55,361 nucleotides of DNA from positions 1-55,361 of the forward strand of contig JAHITX010000043.1 of the NCBI GenBank assembly GCA_018817425.1, in the 5' to 3' direction. Shown here piece by piece: positions 8,151-17,944 of the stretch. How positions within the stretch are numbered: position 1 is the stretch's first letter; each line of letters opens with the position of its first letter. Source of the stretch: Pseudomonadota bacterium (lineage in GTDB: Bacteria > Desulfobacterota > Desulfobacteria > Desulfobacterales > RPRI01). The notes under the pieces were generated by a model. That model did no database searches. It had not been told where the DNA came from and saw only the letters and a list, made by a program, of their open reading frames with translations. Made by a program: the position numbers and the translations under genes.

Positions 8151-10019
8151 ATGGGAAAGCCAGGCGGCTATGCCGGAAAAATCCTGAAAGTTAATTTAAA
8201 GGAAAAAGAGATATGCAGTGAATCAATTTCCGAGGATTGGATCTCGCGCTATCTCGGAGGCCTTGGCATAAGTTTTAAGTTGGCCTATGACAATGCCCAG
8301 CCCAAAGAGGATGCCTTGGGACCGGGAAATACTCTCATCTTTAGTGCAGGTCCCTTTGTTGGTACTTTAATTCCGGGCGCCTGCAAGACTAATGTTGTCG
8401 CCAAGACTCCTGTTTCTGGATTCCTTGGAATTTCCAGCACCGGACATTTGGGTATGTTAAAGTTTACCGGTTATGATAATTTAATGGTCACCGGGAAAGC
8501 AGATCATCCGGTTTACCTTAAAATAGATGACGATGTGGAGATTTGCGATGCAAGAGATCTCTGGGGTAAGGATACCTGGGAGACTACAGAAGCCCTCTGG
8601 CAAAAGTTGGGCAAGCAGTATGTAGTTGCCTGTATCGGACCTGGCGGGGAAAATCATGCTGTTCAGGCCAGCATCATTGTAAACAAGTATTCTGTCTATG
8701 CCCAATCGGGAATGGGAGCGGTAATGGGATCGAAGAATCTCAAGGCTATCGCTATTTACGGGTCTAAGGCCATTTCTGTGGCTGATCCAGGCAGATTTAC
8801 CGAATTAATAGATAAGGCTTATCAACAGTCTATTGGAAGTAAAAAAGAAACTATCAAAGCCTTCAGAAAGTGGGGAACTCTCGGTGCCATGGGGCCGCCG
8901 ATCTCTCCATTTGGCCCGCATGAATACAAAAATTACCGCGAGATTGTTCCGGCAGATCTACCCAGCCACTTTCCTCTCGACAAATTTATGAGCGAGATAA
9001 AAATAGGAGATATCTCATGCATGGGTTGTCCTGTTGGCTGCAAACACCTTATTCGGATCTTGAAAGGAGAAAAGGTCGGAGATGGCATGGCTGTTTCCTG
9101 TCTTGTTGGGGGTTTTCACGGATTTGCCGCCCACTGTGCGATCGAAGGATGGGAGGATGCCATAAGGTGTGATGAATTATGCAATCGTCTGGGTATGGAT
9201 TATCTATCTACCGGCTCTGCACTGAGTTTTGCAATCGAGCTTTACCAGGAAAAAATCATAGATAAAACCGACACCGATGGGATAGAGTTAGATTGGGGAG
9301 CAGCAGAGGAAGTGCAGGAACTGCTCCGAAAGATGGTCTTCAGGCAAGGATTAGGGAATATACTAGCCGATGGATTGATCAAAGGGCCCCAGCTTATCGG
9401 GAAAAATTCTGAGAAATATTCAGTCCATGCGAGGGGGCACGCGATTTATTACGATCCACGGCGAGGAATGTCGCCTGATTTATTCAGCGTCATGCTTAAC
9501 GCTGAGGGAGGTAGATTTCACACACCCGGTTGGGCGGGTAAAGTAATGACCAAGGAGTACCTCGAAAAGAATTTTGGGATGCCATCGGATCAAGCAGAAC
9601 AAGCTGCCACAGATTTGGAGGGATTTGGATTGGCGCGGTTTGCCAAATGGGCAGAGGATCACGCTACAATGTTCGATAGCCTTGGCCTGTGCCAGATGCC
9701 CGTGCATCAGCAGGTGGAATTAAGTGTGTGGGCCGGTCTCTATGAGTCTCTGACAGGTATTAAGATAAACGGGGAAAATCTCATGCAAGCTATGGGGCGT
9801 GTCTGGGATATAAGGAGGATGTATAACCTTCGGGAAGGGCGTACCAGAAAGGATGATCGCTTCATTGCCCGGCGCTTTGTTTCAGAGCGTCTTGTCTCTG
9901 AGGATGAGGACCATGATCCTGTAAACGAAAAGAGATTCGATGCGCTGCTGACGGAATATTATAAAGAAAGAGGGTGGGATCAAATAGAAGGCACCGTAAA
10001 ACAAATGAGCAATTTTTAA
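8151..10019 (+). CDS. Aldehyde:ferredoxin oxidoreductase family protein (tungsten enzyme), module 2
   Basis: The 622-aa protein has the full AOR layout: GYAGKILKVNL at the N-terminus, GGLGISFKLAYD, GMGAVMGSKNLKAIAIYG at about residues 188-204, and cluster cysteines C290, C293, C297 and C514. AGGGAGA lies before ATG 8151. It is closer to the standard family length than the 692-aa enzyme upstream and differs from it widely outside the motifs, so the two are not a recent duplication and probably act on different substrates or steps. Expected activity is ferredoxin-linked oxidation of an aldehyde to an acid, or the reverse, in the cytoplasm. Confidence 0.9.
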   Translation: MGKPGGYAGKILKVNLKEKEICSESISEDWISRYLGGLGISFKLAYDNAQPKEDALGPGNTLIFSAGPFVGTLIPGACKTNVVAKTPVSGFLGISSTGHLGMLKFTGYDNLMVTGKADHPVYLKIDDDVEICDARDLWGKDTWETTEALWQKLGKQYVVACIGPGGENHAVQASIIVNKYSVYAQSGMGAVMGSKNLKAIAIYGSKAISVADPGRFTELIDKAYQQSIGSKKETIKAFRKWGTLGAMGPPISPFGPHEYKNYREIVPADLPSHFPLDKFMSEIKIGDISCMGCPVGCKHLIRILKGEKVGDGMAVSCLVGGFHGFAAHCAIEGWEDAIRCDELCNRLGMDYLSTGSALSFAIELYQEKIIDKTDTDGIELDWGAAEEVQELLRKMVFRQGLGNILADGLIKGPQLIGKNSEKYSVHARGHAIYYDPRRGMSPDLFSVMLNAEGGRFHTPGWAGKVMTKEYLEKNFGMPSDQAEQAATDLEGFGLARFAKWAEDHATMFDSLGLCQMPVHQQVELSVWAGLYESLTGIKINGENLMQAMGRVWDIRRMYNLREGRTRKDDRFIARRFVSERLVSEDEDHDPVNEKRFDALLTEYYKERGWDQIEGTVKQMSNF

Positions 10020-10431
10020 CCGTCTCTATAAGGGGGAAAGTTAAATAGTAAAGTAGAAACCACGACGGACTTATTACCATTTTACGTCAGTATACTGCCG
10101 TAAGTAGTGTGTAGATAGCAAATATGATCATAAAAGAGTTTCCCTGAAAGATCATAGTGGCAGTTGAGATCATTATTAGCAAAGAATGAAGGATTGAGGG
10201 AGTAAATACGGTGGGAGATTGTGAGGCTCTCAGCAATGCATTGGGCTACATTTTCGATGGTCATGATGTGGTTTTATAGAAACTGCCGTGGCTCGTTATG
10301 AACACATATGAGATGATGGAAGGTTTTTCTTTAATGGTGTCAAATACTATAAAGAAGGAGGAAAAAAGGAATAGGCTGAGCTATAAAGTTGTTGCTAAGA
10401 CACTTTGCAAAGTAAAAAAGGAGGCATTGTT
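10020..10431 (+). other. Intergenic region before the envelope-transport genes
   Basis: No convincing gene is seen. An AAGGAGG-like tract near 10353 is not followed by a start codon and may be a remnant; the functional AAGGAGG is just before the ATG at 10432. A 60-codon minus-strand frame at 10082-10264 lacks an RBS and family resemblance. Confidence 0.4.
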
Positions 10432-11970
10432 ATGAGGTCTAAAAGAAGAATTAGAAGAAAAGGATTGTTATATGTTTTTGCCATAACGGCTATCTTGGGG
10501 CTATTCACACCTGAAATCAGGGCTGGGGTGGGGAGCACTGTAACAACCTTCCATGGTTATCTCGAATCAAGCTATGTTCTGCGTGATACAACCGGAATTC
10601 AAAACGGCTTTTTCGAAGAAGCAGAAGGAGTTCAGCAGAGAAACACTTTGAAATTCGATCTTGATATCGATCCCGGATCTAATCTGGAATGGGGGAGTTT
10701 TCGGGTTTTGAAGGCTCATATGACCTTTCGCGGGGCTTATGACTCTATATACGATTTGAGGGGTAATGAATATCATGACATCCGTGAAAATATGGGACTG
10801 TCGCGCTTTGACTATGGCAAGAAGGATGTCAAATTTGAGAATGATTTGCGAGAGGCTTTTATTGATTTTCGTTATAGTGGGGCTTTAGGTAACTTCTTCT
10901 TCAGACCCGGAAGGCAGATTGTCTCCTGGGGTGAGGCTGGGGGTAACTCCACCCTTTTGGATGTTATCAACCCCAAGGATCAATCTAATATGATGTTTTT
11001 TCAGAACCCTGATGATGTAAAAATTCCACTCTGGATGGCGCGGTTAAACTACAGCCTTCCTGTTATGAGGGGTTTGGGTGTTAATTTTGATTTTCTCTGG
11101 GTTCCCGATATCCGCCCCGCGCAATTCGGGCCTCTTGACAGTGTTGCCGGTGACCCATCGGTAGGTTTAAAGGCACCTTATGTAAGTATCCTGTTTGGCG
11201 GTTTTAAAGGCTATAACGTCGAACAGCGTGTGCCTACTGAAGAGCAGGAATACGGTGCGAAAGTAACTGTTGATATCAAGGATAATTTAAGTATTTCAGC
11301 TACTTACTTCCGAGACGTTAACAATGATGGTGGCACAGTGTTAGTCCCTGCAACAAGTACTTTCTTGTTAACTCACAATATACAGCATGTTTACGGTGCT
11401 TATTTTAGTTATAATATTTTGCCCTTGGACCTCATTATCAGAGGTGAGATTGCTCGTCACACAGGCGATCCGATTTCGCGCTATGGCGCTGAGCCAAGCA
11501 ACAAAGTGCCGGGTGGTCTGGCATTATTTCGTTTGAAACCAACTACCCGGTGGATGCTGGCGCTTGACAAGAAGTATATGCTTCCCTTTCTTACCACTCA
11601 TGAAAGATCGAATTTAGGTTTCGAGTGGATACATGAGAAGATCAACGAATGGGATAGTGTCTTCAATAAACCGGAATCGCAGAAAGCGGGCTCCAAGCAA
11701 AGGGATTTGGATATAATTAGCTTTTTTGTATCATGGAGTTTGCTCGAAGGCAGGATCGCTCCTACGTTTGCTGCCGCTTGGATTCCCAGCCGGCCTGGAG
11801 CAGGAGGTGAATCGGGATATATTCACCCTGTAGTATCTTGGCAGATAAGCAACGATTTTTATTCCAGTATTGGATTACACGCCTTCTTGGGAGATAAGAC
11901 TGCCAAGACCGGCTTTGCGGGACTTGTTACTACGAGCGAGTTGACCTTAAAGTTAGGTTATAACTGGTAA
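10432..11970 (+). CDS. DUF1302-type outer-membrane beta-barrel protein
   Basis: The 512-aa protein has a signal peptide (RRIRRK, then a hydrophobic core, cleavage after about residue 31, EIRA). The mature part is rich in alternating strand patterns with aromatic girdle residues and ends in LTLKLGYNW, as expected of a beta-barrel. The segment RPGRQIVSWGEAGG followed by LDVINPKD is characteristic of DUF1302. ATG 10432 follows AAGGAGG. In other Proteobacteria DUF1302 genes sit beside DUF1329, RND/MmpL and YCF48-like genes in clusters for steroids, terpenoids and other hydrophobic compounds; the same order occurs here. The likely role is an outer-membrane channel for a hydrophobic substrate. Confidence 0.8.
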   Translation: MRSKRRIRRKGLLYVFAITAILGLFTPEIRAGVGSTVTTFHGYLESSYVLRDTTGIQNGFFEEAEGVQQRNTLKFDLDIDPGSNLEWGSFRVLKAHMTFRGAYDSIYDLRGNEYHDIRENMGLSRFDYGKKDVKFENDLREAFIDFRYSGALGNFFFRPGRQIVSWGEAGGNSTLLDVINPKDQSNMMFFQNPDDVKIPLWMARLNYSLPVMRGLGVNFDFLWVPDIRPAQFGPLDSVAGDPSVGLKAPYVSILFGGFKGYNVEQRVPTEEQEYGAKVTVDIKDNLSISATYFRDVNNDGGTVLVPATSTFLLTHNIQHVYGAYFSYNILPLDLIIRGEIARHTGDPISRYGAEPSNKVPGGLALFRLKPTTRWMLALDKKYMLPFLTTHERSNLGFEWIHEKINEWDSVFNKPESQKAGSKQRDLDIISFFVSWSLLEGRIAPTFAAAWIPSRPGAGGESGYIHPVVSWQISNDFYSSIGLHAFLGDKTAKTGFAGLVTTSELTLKLGYNW

Positions 11971-12037
11971 CTATGAGGGATAAATAAACCCACAAGTGGC
12001 TTGTTGCCCGCTTGGGCAATTGATGAGGAGGAAAAAA

Positions 12038-13369
12038 GTGAAAACAAAAACAACAAGAGTTTTGGTGTGGTTGGGATGGTCGCTATTTACGGCTTTGCTA
12101 ATGCTTGGGGGAGTAAGTCCTGCTCAGGAGACCAAGGATATTGCCAAGACGATAGATAGTAACAACGTTGCACAATATAAAAATATGCTTATGCCGGCTC
12201 TTTACAGGGCTGTGGAAAGGGGAGACTTCATTCTCCAAACGGGTAAATTAAATTATGAATATAAGCACTGGGATAAATTTGTAGCGGCGGGTAAAAAGAA
12301 TGACGGTAAATTCGATCTAAATGCCGAGGGTGATTTAATTGATAAAGGCTCGGGGAGACAGGTTCTTCGCAATGTTTATGGCTTTCCTTTTCCCAACGTC
12401 AATCCATCGGATCCCAAGGCTGGCGAAAAGATAATGTGGAACTTCTACTATAATAAACATCGTTTGATGGGTGTCAGATATTATAGCCGTATTTCGTGGA
12501 TACACAAAGATAAAGGTGAGCATCGTTTTATCATCGGGGACAGTCTTAACAACCACCTCTTGGGCCGGCCACCGGAGCTTGCAATCACTGAGAGCCAAAA
12601 TCCCAACCATTATTCTTACGTTGAGCTTAGTCTGGTACAAGAGCCCTTCAGCATGTACGGAATGAATTCATTGATGTACGATAAGCTCGACTGGCCTGAT
12701 ATTACACAGTTCAACTATATCCCTTCTATTCGCCGTATTCGGCAAAGTTCCGGCGTCGAGCGGTCTGACCCATATATGGGAAGTGATTCCTGGACGGATC
12801 TGGGTTTTAGTTGGTGTGGAAAAAACAAAACGATGGAATGGAAACTTGTGGGAGAGCAGACGATCCTCGTTCCGTTTACCTCCGCTTTGAAGATTCATGC
12901 CAAGTCTGACCCCGATGGAACGCTTTTCATGCAGGTACCGACGATAAAATTTGGCTTTAATACTCCGGGGTGGAAAGGTGCCAAATGGGCAACCACCAAC
13001 GCAATCTGGGTGCCAAGGAAGTGCTGGATCATTGAGCAGATGCCAAGAAATCGTTATTATGCCTGGGGATTGCACACAAATTATGTTGATCAGGATACCT
13101 GCCTGATCTGGATGAAGGAAGTGAAGGATAGAGCCGGACAGTTCCGAACCTGGACAATGTCCACCTATGGCTTGCAAGAAGGCGAAGATGGCAATAACAA
13201 TGTGGGATTAAGGGATGCCCAGGTAACTGTTGACGAAAAAGCTCGCCATGCCACCATTGGGTGGTTTTTGACTCCCAAGACTCCGGAAGGGTACGCGATT
13301 TTTGAACCTCTTTCCAGGATGCCGTTGGATTGGTTTACTAAGGACTATTTAATGTCCATGTCCAAATAA
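12038..13369 (+). CDS. DUF1329 family periplasmic/outer-membrane lipid-trafficking protein
   Basis: The 443-aa protein is exported: residues 1-34 form a signal peptide ending in SPAQE. It starts at GTG 12038, six bases after GAGGAGG; an earlier in-frame ATG would bury that RBS. DUF1329 proteins are thought to share the LolA/LolB-like half-barrel that holds lipids. Visible family traits are VYGFPFPNVNP, FNYIPSIRRIRQ followed by SDPYMGSD, and the C-terminal basic/aromatic strands. It follows the DUF1302 gene by 67 bp. The pair probably passes a hydrophobic molecule between membranes with the RND protein downstream. Direction of transport is unknown. Confidence 0.8.
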   Translation: MKTKTTRVLVWLGWSLFTALLMLGGVSPAQETKDIAKTIDSNNVAQYKNMLMPALYRAVERGDFILQTGKLNYEYKHWDKFVAAGKKNDGKFDLNAEGDLIDKGSGRQVLRNVYGFPFPNVNPSDPKAGEKIMWNFYYNKHRLMGVRYYSRISWIHKDKGEHRFIIGDSLNNHLLGRPPELAITESQNPNHYSYVELSLVQEPFSMYGMNSLMYDKLDWPDITQFNYIPSIRRIRQSSGVERSDPYMGSDSWTDLGFSWCGKNKTMEWKLVGEQTILVPFTSALKIHAKSDPDGTLFMQVPTIKFGFNTPGWKGAKWATTNAIWVPRKCWIIEQMPRNRYYAWGLHTNYVDQDTCLIWMKEVKDRAGQFRTWTMSTYGLQEGEDGNNNVGLRDAQVTVDEKARHATIGWFLTPKTPEGYAIFEPLSRMPLDWFTKDYLMSMSK

Positions 13370-13420
13370 CAGGCAAATCCATAACGATTTTAGAATAGGA
13401 TTAACTGAGGCGATTTTAAT

Positions 13421-13471
13421 GGGGACTAATTTCACCATTTTACGGTTTTAAAATGCTTGAAATTAGTCCCC
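13421..13471. repeat. Long palindromic hairpin (REP-like)
   Basis: GGGGACTAATTTCA at 13421-13434 is matched perfectly by TGAAATTAGTCCCC at 13458-13471. The interior adds CATTTTA/TAAAATG, so about 21 bp of stem can form. It lies 51 bp after the DUF1329 stop. With no T tract it is more like a REP-type palindrome or a transcript-stabilising hairpin than a classic terminator. Confidence 0.65.
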
Positions 13472-14088
13472 AAGATTTACAAAAAATAATCAACAGGAGA
13501 AAAACTTCGACCAGTGTCATTTCCAAAATTATATTACCCGGCTGTATATATTCATTGAAATGCCGGTGCTTATACCAAGAGGTAATAAATATTGAAAATG
13601 TCTTTTGCGGATGAATAAAAAATATTAATTTTCTGATATTTTTAAGAATATGTTTTAGGAAGAAATTATATTCAAGTTCTTAAATGAAATGACTTTGCTC
13701 GTAAAAATATTTTTTCAAAAGCGGTATCGAGGGTAGTAGTTTTTCGGGGCCATCAATAACAGGGTGTTAAAATAACGGCAATTAGTCTATTCAAATCTTT
13801 GCATAGAAGCATCTAATATTCTCACGAATCGGTATTAAGCCTTCGGAGAATTCAACCCTATTGATAGTTTACTAATCAACGCCTTGATTCCAACGGCCTG
13901 GGCGACTATTGAAAAAACTATAGAAAAGCCAAAATCCATATGGGCTTTAACATAAATATGATGTCAACACCGACAGCTTTGCCTTGATTCGGATATTTTA
14001 TTACCTATCTGCCCATAGTGATTTATTGCCATGAAACTCATGGAGAGCACATCCGTATCAAAAGAATACGGTGATTACGAATACAAAG

Positions 14089-14132
14089 AAATACGAACTT
14101 CGTGATGCCGGCAGTACTGTAAGTTCGTATTT
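14089..14132. repeat. Second hairpin before the RND gene
   Basis: AAATACGAACTT at 14089-14100 pairs perfectly with AAGTTCGTATTT at 14121-14132. The 20-base loop holds its own palindrome, TGCCGGCA. A terminator followed by an internal promoter, or a regulatory mRNA fold, is possible. Confidence 0.55.
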
Positions 14133-14234
14133 TTCAGAGAACAAAAACATTCCCGGTTATATGCAAAAACTTAACCGGACATCTCAGTGGTTTTGAAGAA
14201 ACAAATATAAATTGTGAGATATGAGGAGTAATTG

Positions 14235-16652
14235 ATGACAAGCGAACATAAAAAGACAATTTGGTTAAAGTTGGTTGAATTTCATGTTGGTCATCCGGTT
14301 CTGATGCTTATATTAATTGTTTTGGGCACCCTCTTCTTCGGTTACAATTGTTTAAACCTTAGGATCCACACCGATTTTTTCGATCTCTATCCTCCCAAAC
14401 ATGAGTATATCAAACTTTATAAGCAATATCGCAACATGTTCGGCACGGCAAATGTTATGACCATGGTTCTGGAGGTAAAAAAAGGGGATATCTACAATGT
14501 GGAAACCATTAAGAAGGTTGATCTGATTACCCAGGAAATCATGGCCGTAAAAGGGGTGGATAACTTACAGATTATCTCCTTGACCCATCCAAGGCTCAAG
14601 AATATCGGTGTGGGGGCAAGTGGTTTAAGAATCAGTCCGATCGTGAAAGTATTACCTGAAACACCGGAGGAGTTGAGATCTCTAAAAGAGAGGGTTTATA
14701 CCAATGAGGGGGTGCGGGGCGTATATGTTTCCCCCGATGACAAAGCGGCTTTGATATCCGCCGGTTTTTGGGAAGAAGGTCTGGACTTGGATTATCTTTT
14801 TAAGGAAATGCAAAAGATTAAGTCGAAAGTCGATGACTCTAATCACACCCTTTATATTACCGGCTATCCCATGCTTTATGCTTGGATAGCCCACTATGTC
14901 CCTCAGCTTTACAATGTCTTTATCGTGACTGCGGTGGTGATGCTCATCATGCTGTGGTGGTATTTTCGCAGCTTCATGGGGGTATTCATCCCCATGATTT
15001 CCGCTGTGGTCAGCGCAATCTGGGGCTTGGGTTTTGCGGCAACGCTGGGAATAAACATTGACCCGCTTGTTCTGGTAATACCACTGCTTTTATCGGCAAG
15101 GGCATTGAGCCACTCTGTCCAGTCCATGGAACGTTACCATGAGGAATATGCCACTATCGGGGAGCAGAAAAAAGCCATCATCAGCGCTTACGGCTATCTT
15201 TACAAACCCGGTATTTTGGGACTGATCACCGATGGTCTGGGCGTACTCACTATTGCTGTGGCAAGCATTCCTTTGATGCGGAATCTGGCCATCTACGGTA
15301 GTTTTTGGATTATCTCTATCTATGTCAGTTCGATCGTAATGCATCCGGTTTTGGTTTCTCTCCTGCCACCGCCGCGGGCCAAGCATTTAAAGAAGGATCA
15401 GCTTGCAGCTTTGGACAAGGATGCGGCACGTGAGAAACTGAGAGAGATCACGGCACGTCCCGGTGATAAAATATACATAAAGATTGGTGAGTTTTTTATC
15501 TCCCTGACTCAGGGGTTCCGGAAGTGGATTGTTCTGGCTTTGGTTATTATAGTTATCTTTGGAGGCGGTTATTTAACGCAAAAACATTTGAAGGTAGGTG
15601 ATACCAGCGCAGGCAAGGCTATACTCTATTCTGATCATCCCTACAATATAGCCGCGGATATTGTTAATAAAGATTTTATAGGCGCTAGTCAGATGGTTGT
15701 CGTTGCCGAAGGCACAGAAAATAAGGAAGGTTCGATAGCGGATGCGGCTACGGTAAGAGTTATTAATGAATTGGGGATTTATGCCCGCGACAATATCCCA
15801 GCCGTGGGCGGTGCCATAACCATAAGCGATATGATAAAAACAGTTTTCCGGATGTTTCATGATGGGCATCCAAAGTGGGCTATGTTGCCCGAAAAACCAT
15901 TGGATGTGGAACAGGTTCTGCGTTTAATCAGTGGTTCCACAAGCGGAGGTGAGATGGATCGCTACGTATCCTTCGATTATACCAATGCAACCATAATCCT
16001 CTATTTCCGCGAGTATAATAACCAGGTCATTAAGGATGCCATTGCAACACTTAAGCAATATATTGATGATAACCCAGTCGATAAGATAAAATTTCGTTTG
16101 GCCGGTGGTATTTTAGGTATTCTCGCTGCAGTGAACGAGGAAGTGGAATGGTCCTACTGGATAAATATGGCGCTCATCTTTGGCTTTACATTCCTGTTTT
16201 GCACAATTGCATATCGGACCTTTTGGGGTGCGCTAGTCTTGTTTATCCCCCTATTGTTGTCGCAGGTGCTGAGTGATCTTTTGATGCTCGGGCTGGGGAT
16301 TGACATGAACATCAATTCCCTGCCTGTGGCCTCGGTGGGCGTGGGTATAGGCGTTGACTACGGCATCTATATTCTAAGCCGCCTGTCGGAGGAATACCAG
16401 TTCAGCAACGGCGATTACAAAAAGGCACGTTACCTGGCAATCACTACAACAGGGAAAGCGATCATTTTTACGGCATCGACCCTGGTTGTTTCTGTTATTT
16501 TCTTTGCTTTTGCCAGTTTCAAATTTCAGGCTGAGATGGCGATTCTTTTGGCATTCCTGTTAGTTGCCAACATGGTTGGGGCACTAACTGTTCTGCCAGC
16601 TTTGGTCTCCATCGTGGGCCCTGAAAAGATATTGCCCAAGTACAGGGCATAA
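14235..16652 (+). CDS. RND superfamily (MmpL/HpnN-like) inner-membrane permease
   Basis: The 805-aa protein has two repeats, each with one helix, a large periplasmic loop and a five-helix bundle (helices near residues 19-36, 225-385, 432-450 and 640-800). The second bundle contains SVGVGIGVDYGIYILSR near residues 699-715, the proton-relay region of this superfamily. The TDFFDLYPPKHEYIKLYKQYRNMF loop start resembles the predicted-exporter group moving lipids, hopanoids or hydrophobic catabolites. ATG 14235 follows GAGGAG by six bases; a TTG three bases earlier is less likely. With DUF1302, DUF1329 and the YCF48-like gene it makes up a trans-envelope set. No membrane-fusion protein is present, as usual for this group. 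Confidence 0.85.
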   Translation: MTSEHKKTIWLKLVEFHVGHPVLMLILIVLGTLFFGYNCLNLRIHTDFFDLYPPKHEYIKLYKQYRNMFGTANVMTMVLEVKKGDIYNVETIKKVDLITQEIMAVKGVDNLQIISLTHPRLKNIGVGASGLRISPIVKVLPETPEELRSLKERVYTNEGVRGVYVSPDDKAALISAGFWEEGLDLDYLFKEMQKIKSKVDDSNHTLYITGYPMLYAWIAHYVPQLYNVFIVTAVVMLIMLWWYFRSFMGVFIPMISAVVSAIWGLGFAATLGINIDPLVLVIPLLLSARALSHSVQSMERYHEEYATIGEQKKAIISAYGYLYKPGILGLITDGLGVLTIAVASIPLMRNLAIYGSFWIISIYVSSIVMHPVLVSLLPPPRAKHLKKDQLAALDKDAAREKLREITARPGDKIYIKIGEFFISLTQGFRKWIVLALVIIVIFGGGYLTQKHLKVGDTSAGKAILYSDHPYNIAADIVNKDFIGASQMVVVAEGTENKEGSIADAATVRVINELGIYARDNIPAVGGAITISDMIKTVFRMFHDGHPKWAMLPEKPLDVEQVLRLISGSTSGGEMDRYVSFDYTNATIILYFREYNNQVIKDAIATLKQYIDDNPVDKIKFRLAGGILGILAAVNEEVEWSYWINMALIFGFTFLFCTIAYRTFWGALVLFIPLLLSQVLSDLLMLGLGIDMNINSLPVASVGVGIGVDYGIYILSRLSEEYQFSNGDYKKARYLAITTTGKAIIFTASTLVVSVIFFAFASFKFQAEMAILLAFLLVANMVGALTVLPALVSIVGPEKILPKYRA

Positions 16653-16757
16653 TATCAGAACAGATTGCCATTGCGTTGCCGGGGTACAGATTTCAATTTT
16701 TATTACCCCGATAACAGCACATGATCAAATACGTAATCACAGAGAGGAACAAAATAC

Positions 16758-17777
16758 ATGAAAAGAGAGGTTGAAAATAAGATGGAAAGGAAAAGTACCC
16801 AACTTATTATCCTGGTGTTGCTGTCCGCATTATTAATATTTTCCAGCGGCCTTGCTTTTGCTGTGTCCAAGAAGCATGGGTTCAGAAATAGTATGTTTTC
16901 AGTATGTTTTATAAATGAGCAGGAAGGTTGGGCGGTAGGCGACCGGGGAGAAATCGAGCATACCACAGACGGAGGTTTGAACTGGGAGAAGCAGGATGCC
17001 GAGACAAACATGTTGCTTTTATCCGTTTCCTTTTGCAATCCCAAAGTAGGATGGATTGTAGGGAAAGGCAGTACGATCCTTTATACGGTTGACGGCGGCA
17101 AGACATGGAGCAAGCAGACTGCACCGGAAAGAAAGCATCTATTTGCGGTAAAAGCCCTTAGCCCTGAGAAATGTGTGGCTGCAGGTGATTGGGGAGCGAT
17201 TTTCTATACGGGTAATAGCGGGAAAACCTGGGAAAACAAAACATGTCCAAAGGATGTTATTTTTTACAGCATGACTTTCGTTGGAGAAGAAGAGGGCTGG
17301 ATGGTTGGTGAGTTTGGCACAATATTATACACGAAGGATGGAGGTATAACCTGGAACCCTCAGGATACAGGAACTGAAAACACGCTATTCGGGGTATCTT
17401 TTACTTCGAATCATCAGGGGGTTGTGGTAGGGTTGAGCGGCACGGTGCTAAGGACCGAAGACGGCGGAAAGACGTGGAAAACACTTACCCTGGCACGCGA
17501 TGATAAAGGGGAGTATCCAACGTTTTATGAAGTTAAAATGCAGGGCAATTTTGGTATTGCGGCAGGAGACCGTGGGGAGATAATGACGAGCGAAGATGGC
17601 GGAAAGACGTGGCAGCCTACCGAAGTTTCAATGGATATAAAGCTATCCTGGTTCAGCGGACTTGATTTTTTGAGTGAGAAAAAAGCAATCATAGTTGGCG
17701 CGCGCGCGATGACCATCATAACTGAAGGCAATCAGATAAACCTGATGGGTTATATGCCTAATGGCCAGTCAAATTGA
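16758..17777 (+). CDS. YCF48-like/BNR-repeat periplasmic protein
   Basis: The 339-aa protein has an N-terminal signal peptide (hydrophobic core, cleavage after LAFA, about residue 35) and at least six copies of a beta-propeller repeat with DGGxTW cores and GWxVG strands, so a complete propeller is likely. YCF48/HCF136 assists photosystem II assembly in phototrophs, but paralogues commonly sit beside RND, DUF1329 and DUF1302 genes in heterotrophs. Here it likely acts as a periplasmic partner of the transporter. The start could be ATG 16758 or ATG 16782; each has GAGAGG about ten bases upstream. Confidence 0.8.
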   Translation: MKREVENKMERKSTQLIILVLLSALLIFSSGLAFAVSKKHGFRNSMFSVCFINEQEGWAVGDRGEIEHTTDGGLNWEKQDAETNMLLLSVSFCNPKVGWIVGKGSTILYTVDGGKTWSKQTAPERKHLFAVKALSPEKCVAAGDWGAIFYTGNSGKTWENKTCPKDVIFYSMTFVGEEEGWMVGEFGTILYTKDGGITWNPQDTGTENTLFGVSFTSNHQGVVVGLSGTVLRTEDGGKTWKTLTLARDDKGEYPTFYEVKMQGNFGIAAGDRGEIMTSEDGGKTWQPTEVSMDIKLSWFSGLDFLSEKKAIIVGARAMTIITEGNQINLMGYMPNGQSN

Positions 17778-17944
17778 AAGTAGTCTAAAGCAATATAGTA
17801 AAACCGTTATTTGGTGCATGATTTTGGAGCATCAAAGAGAAAGAAGAGAATGCCAATTAAATCTTGGCGGAGACGGTAAAAAGATACAGCTAAGATAAGA
17901 ATGATCATCAATATACTTTTAGTTTAAGAGAAGGGACATGTTAC

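Larger units (their letters stand above)
13370..14234 (+). other. 865-bp gene-free stretch with two strong hairpins
   Basis: No ORF of note is present. It contains two long palindromes, listed separately (13421-13471 and 14089-14132), and AT-rich sequence in between. A GAGGAG at 14223-14228 serves the RND gene. The length is unusual for a position inside a transport cluster. Confidence 0.6.

Noticed and set aside
10082-10264. A 60-codon minus-strand frame upstream of the DUF1302 gene
   Set aside because: No ribosome binding site, no recognisable family and a composition like intergenic DNA.
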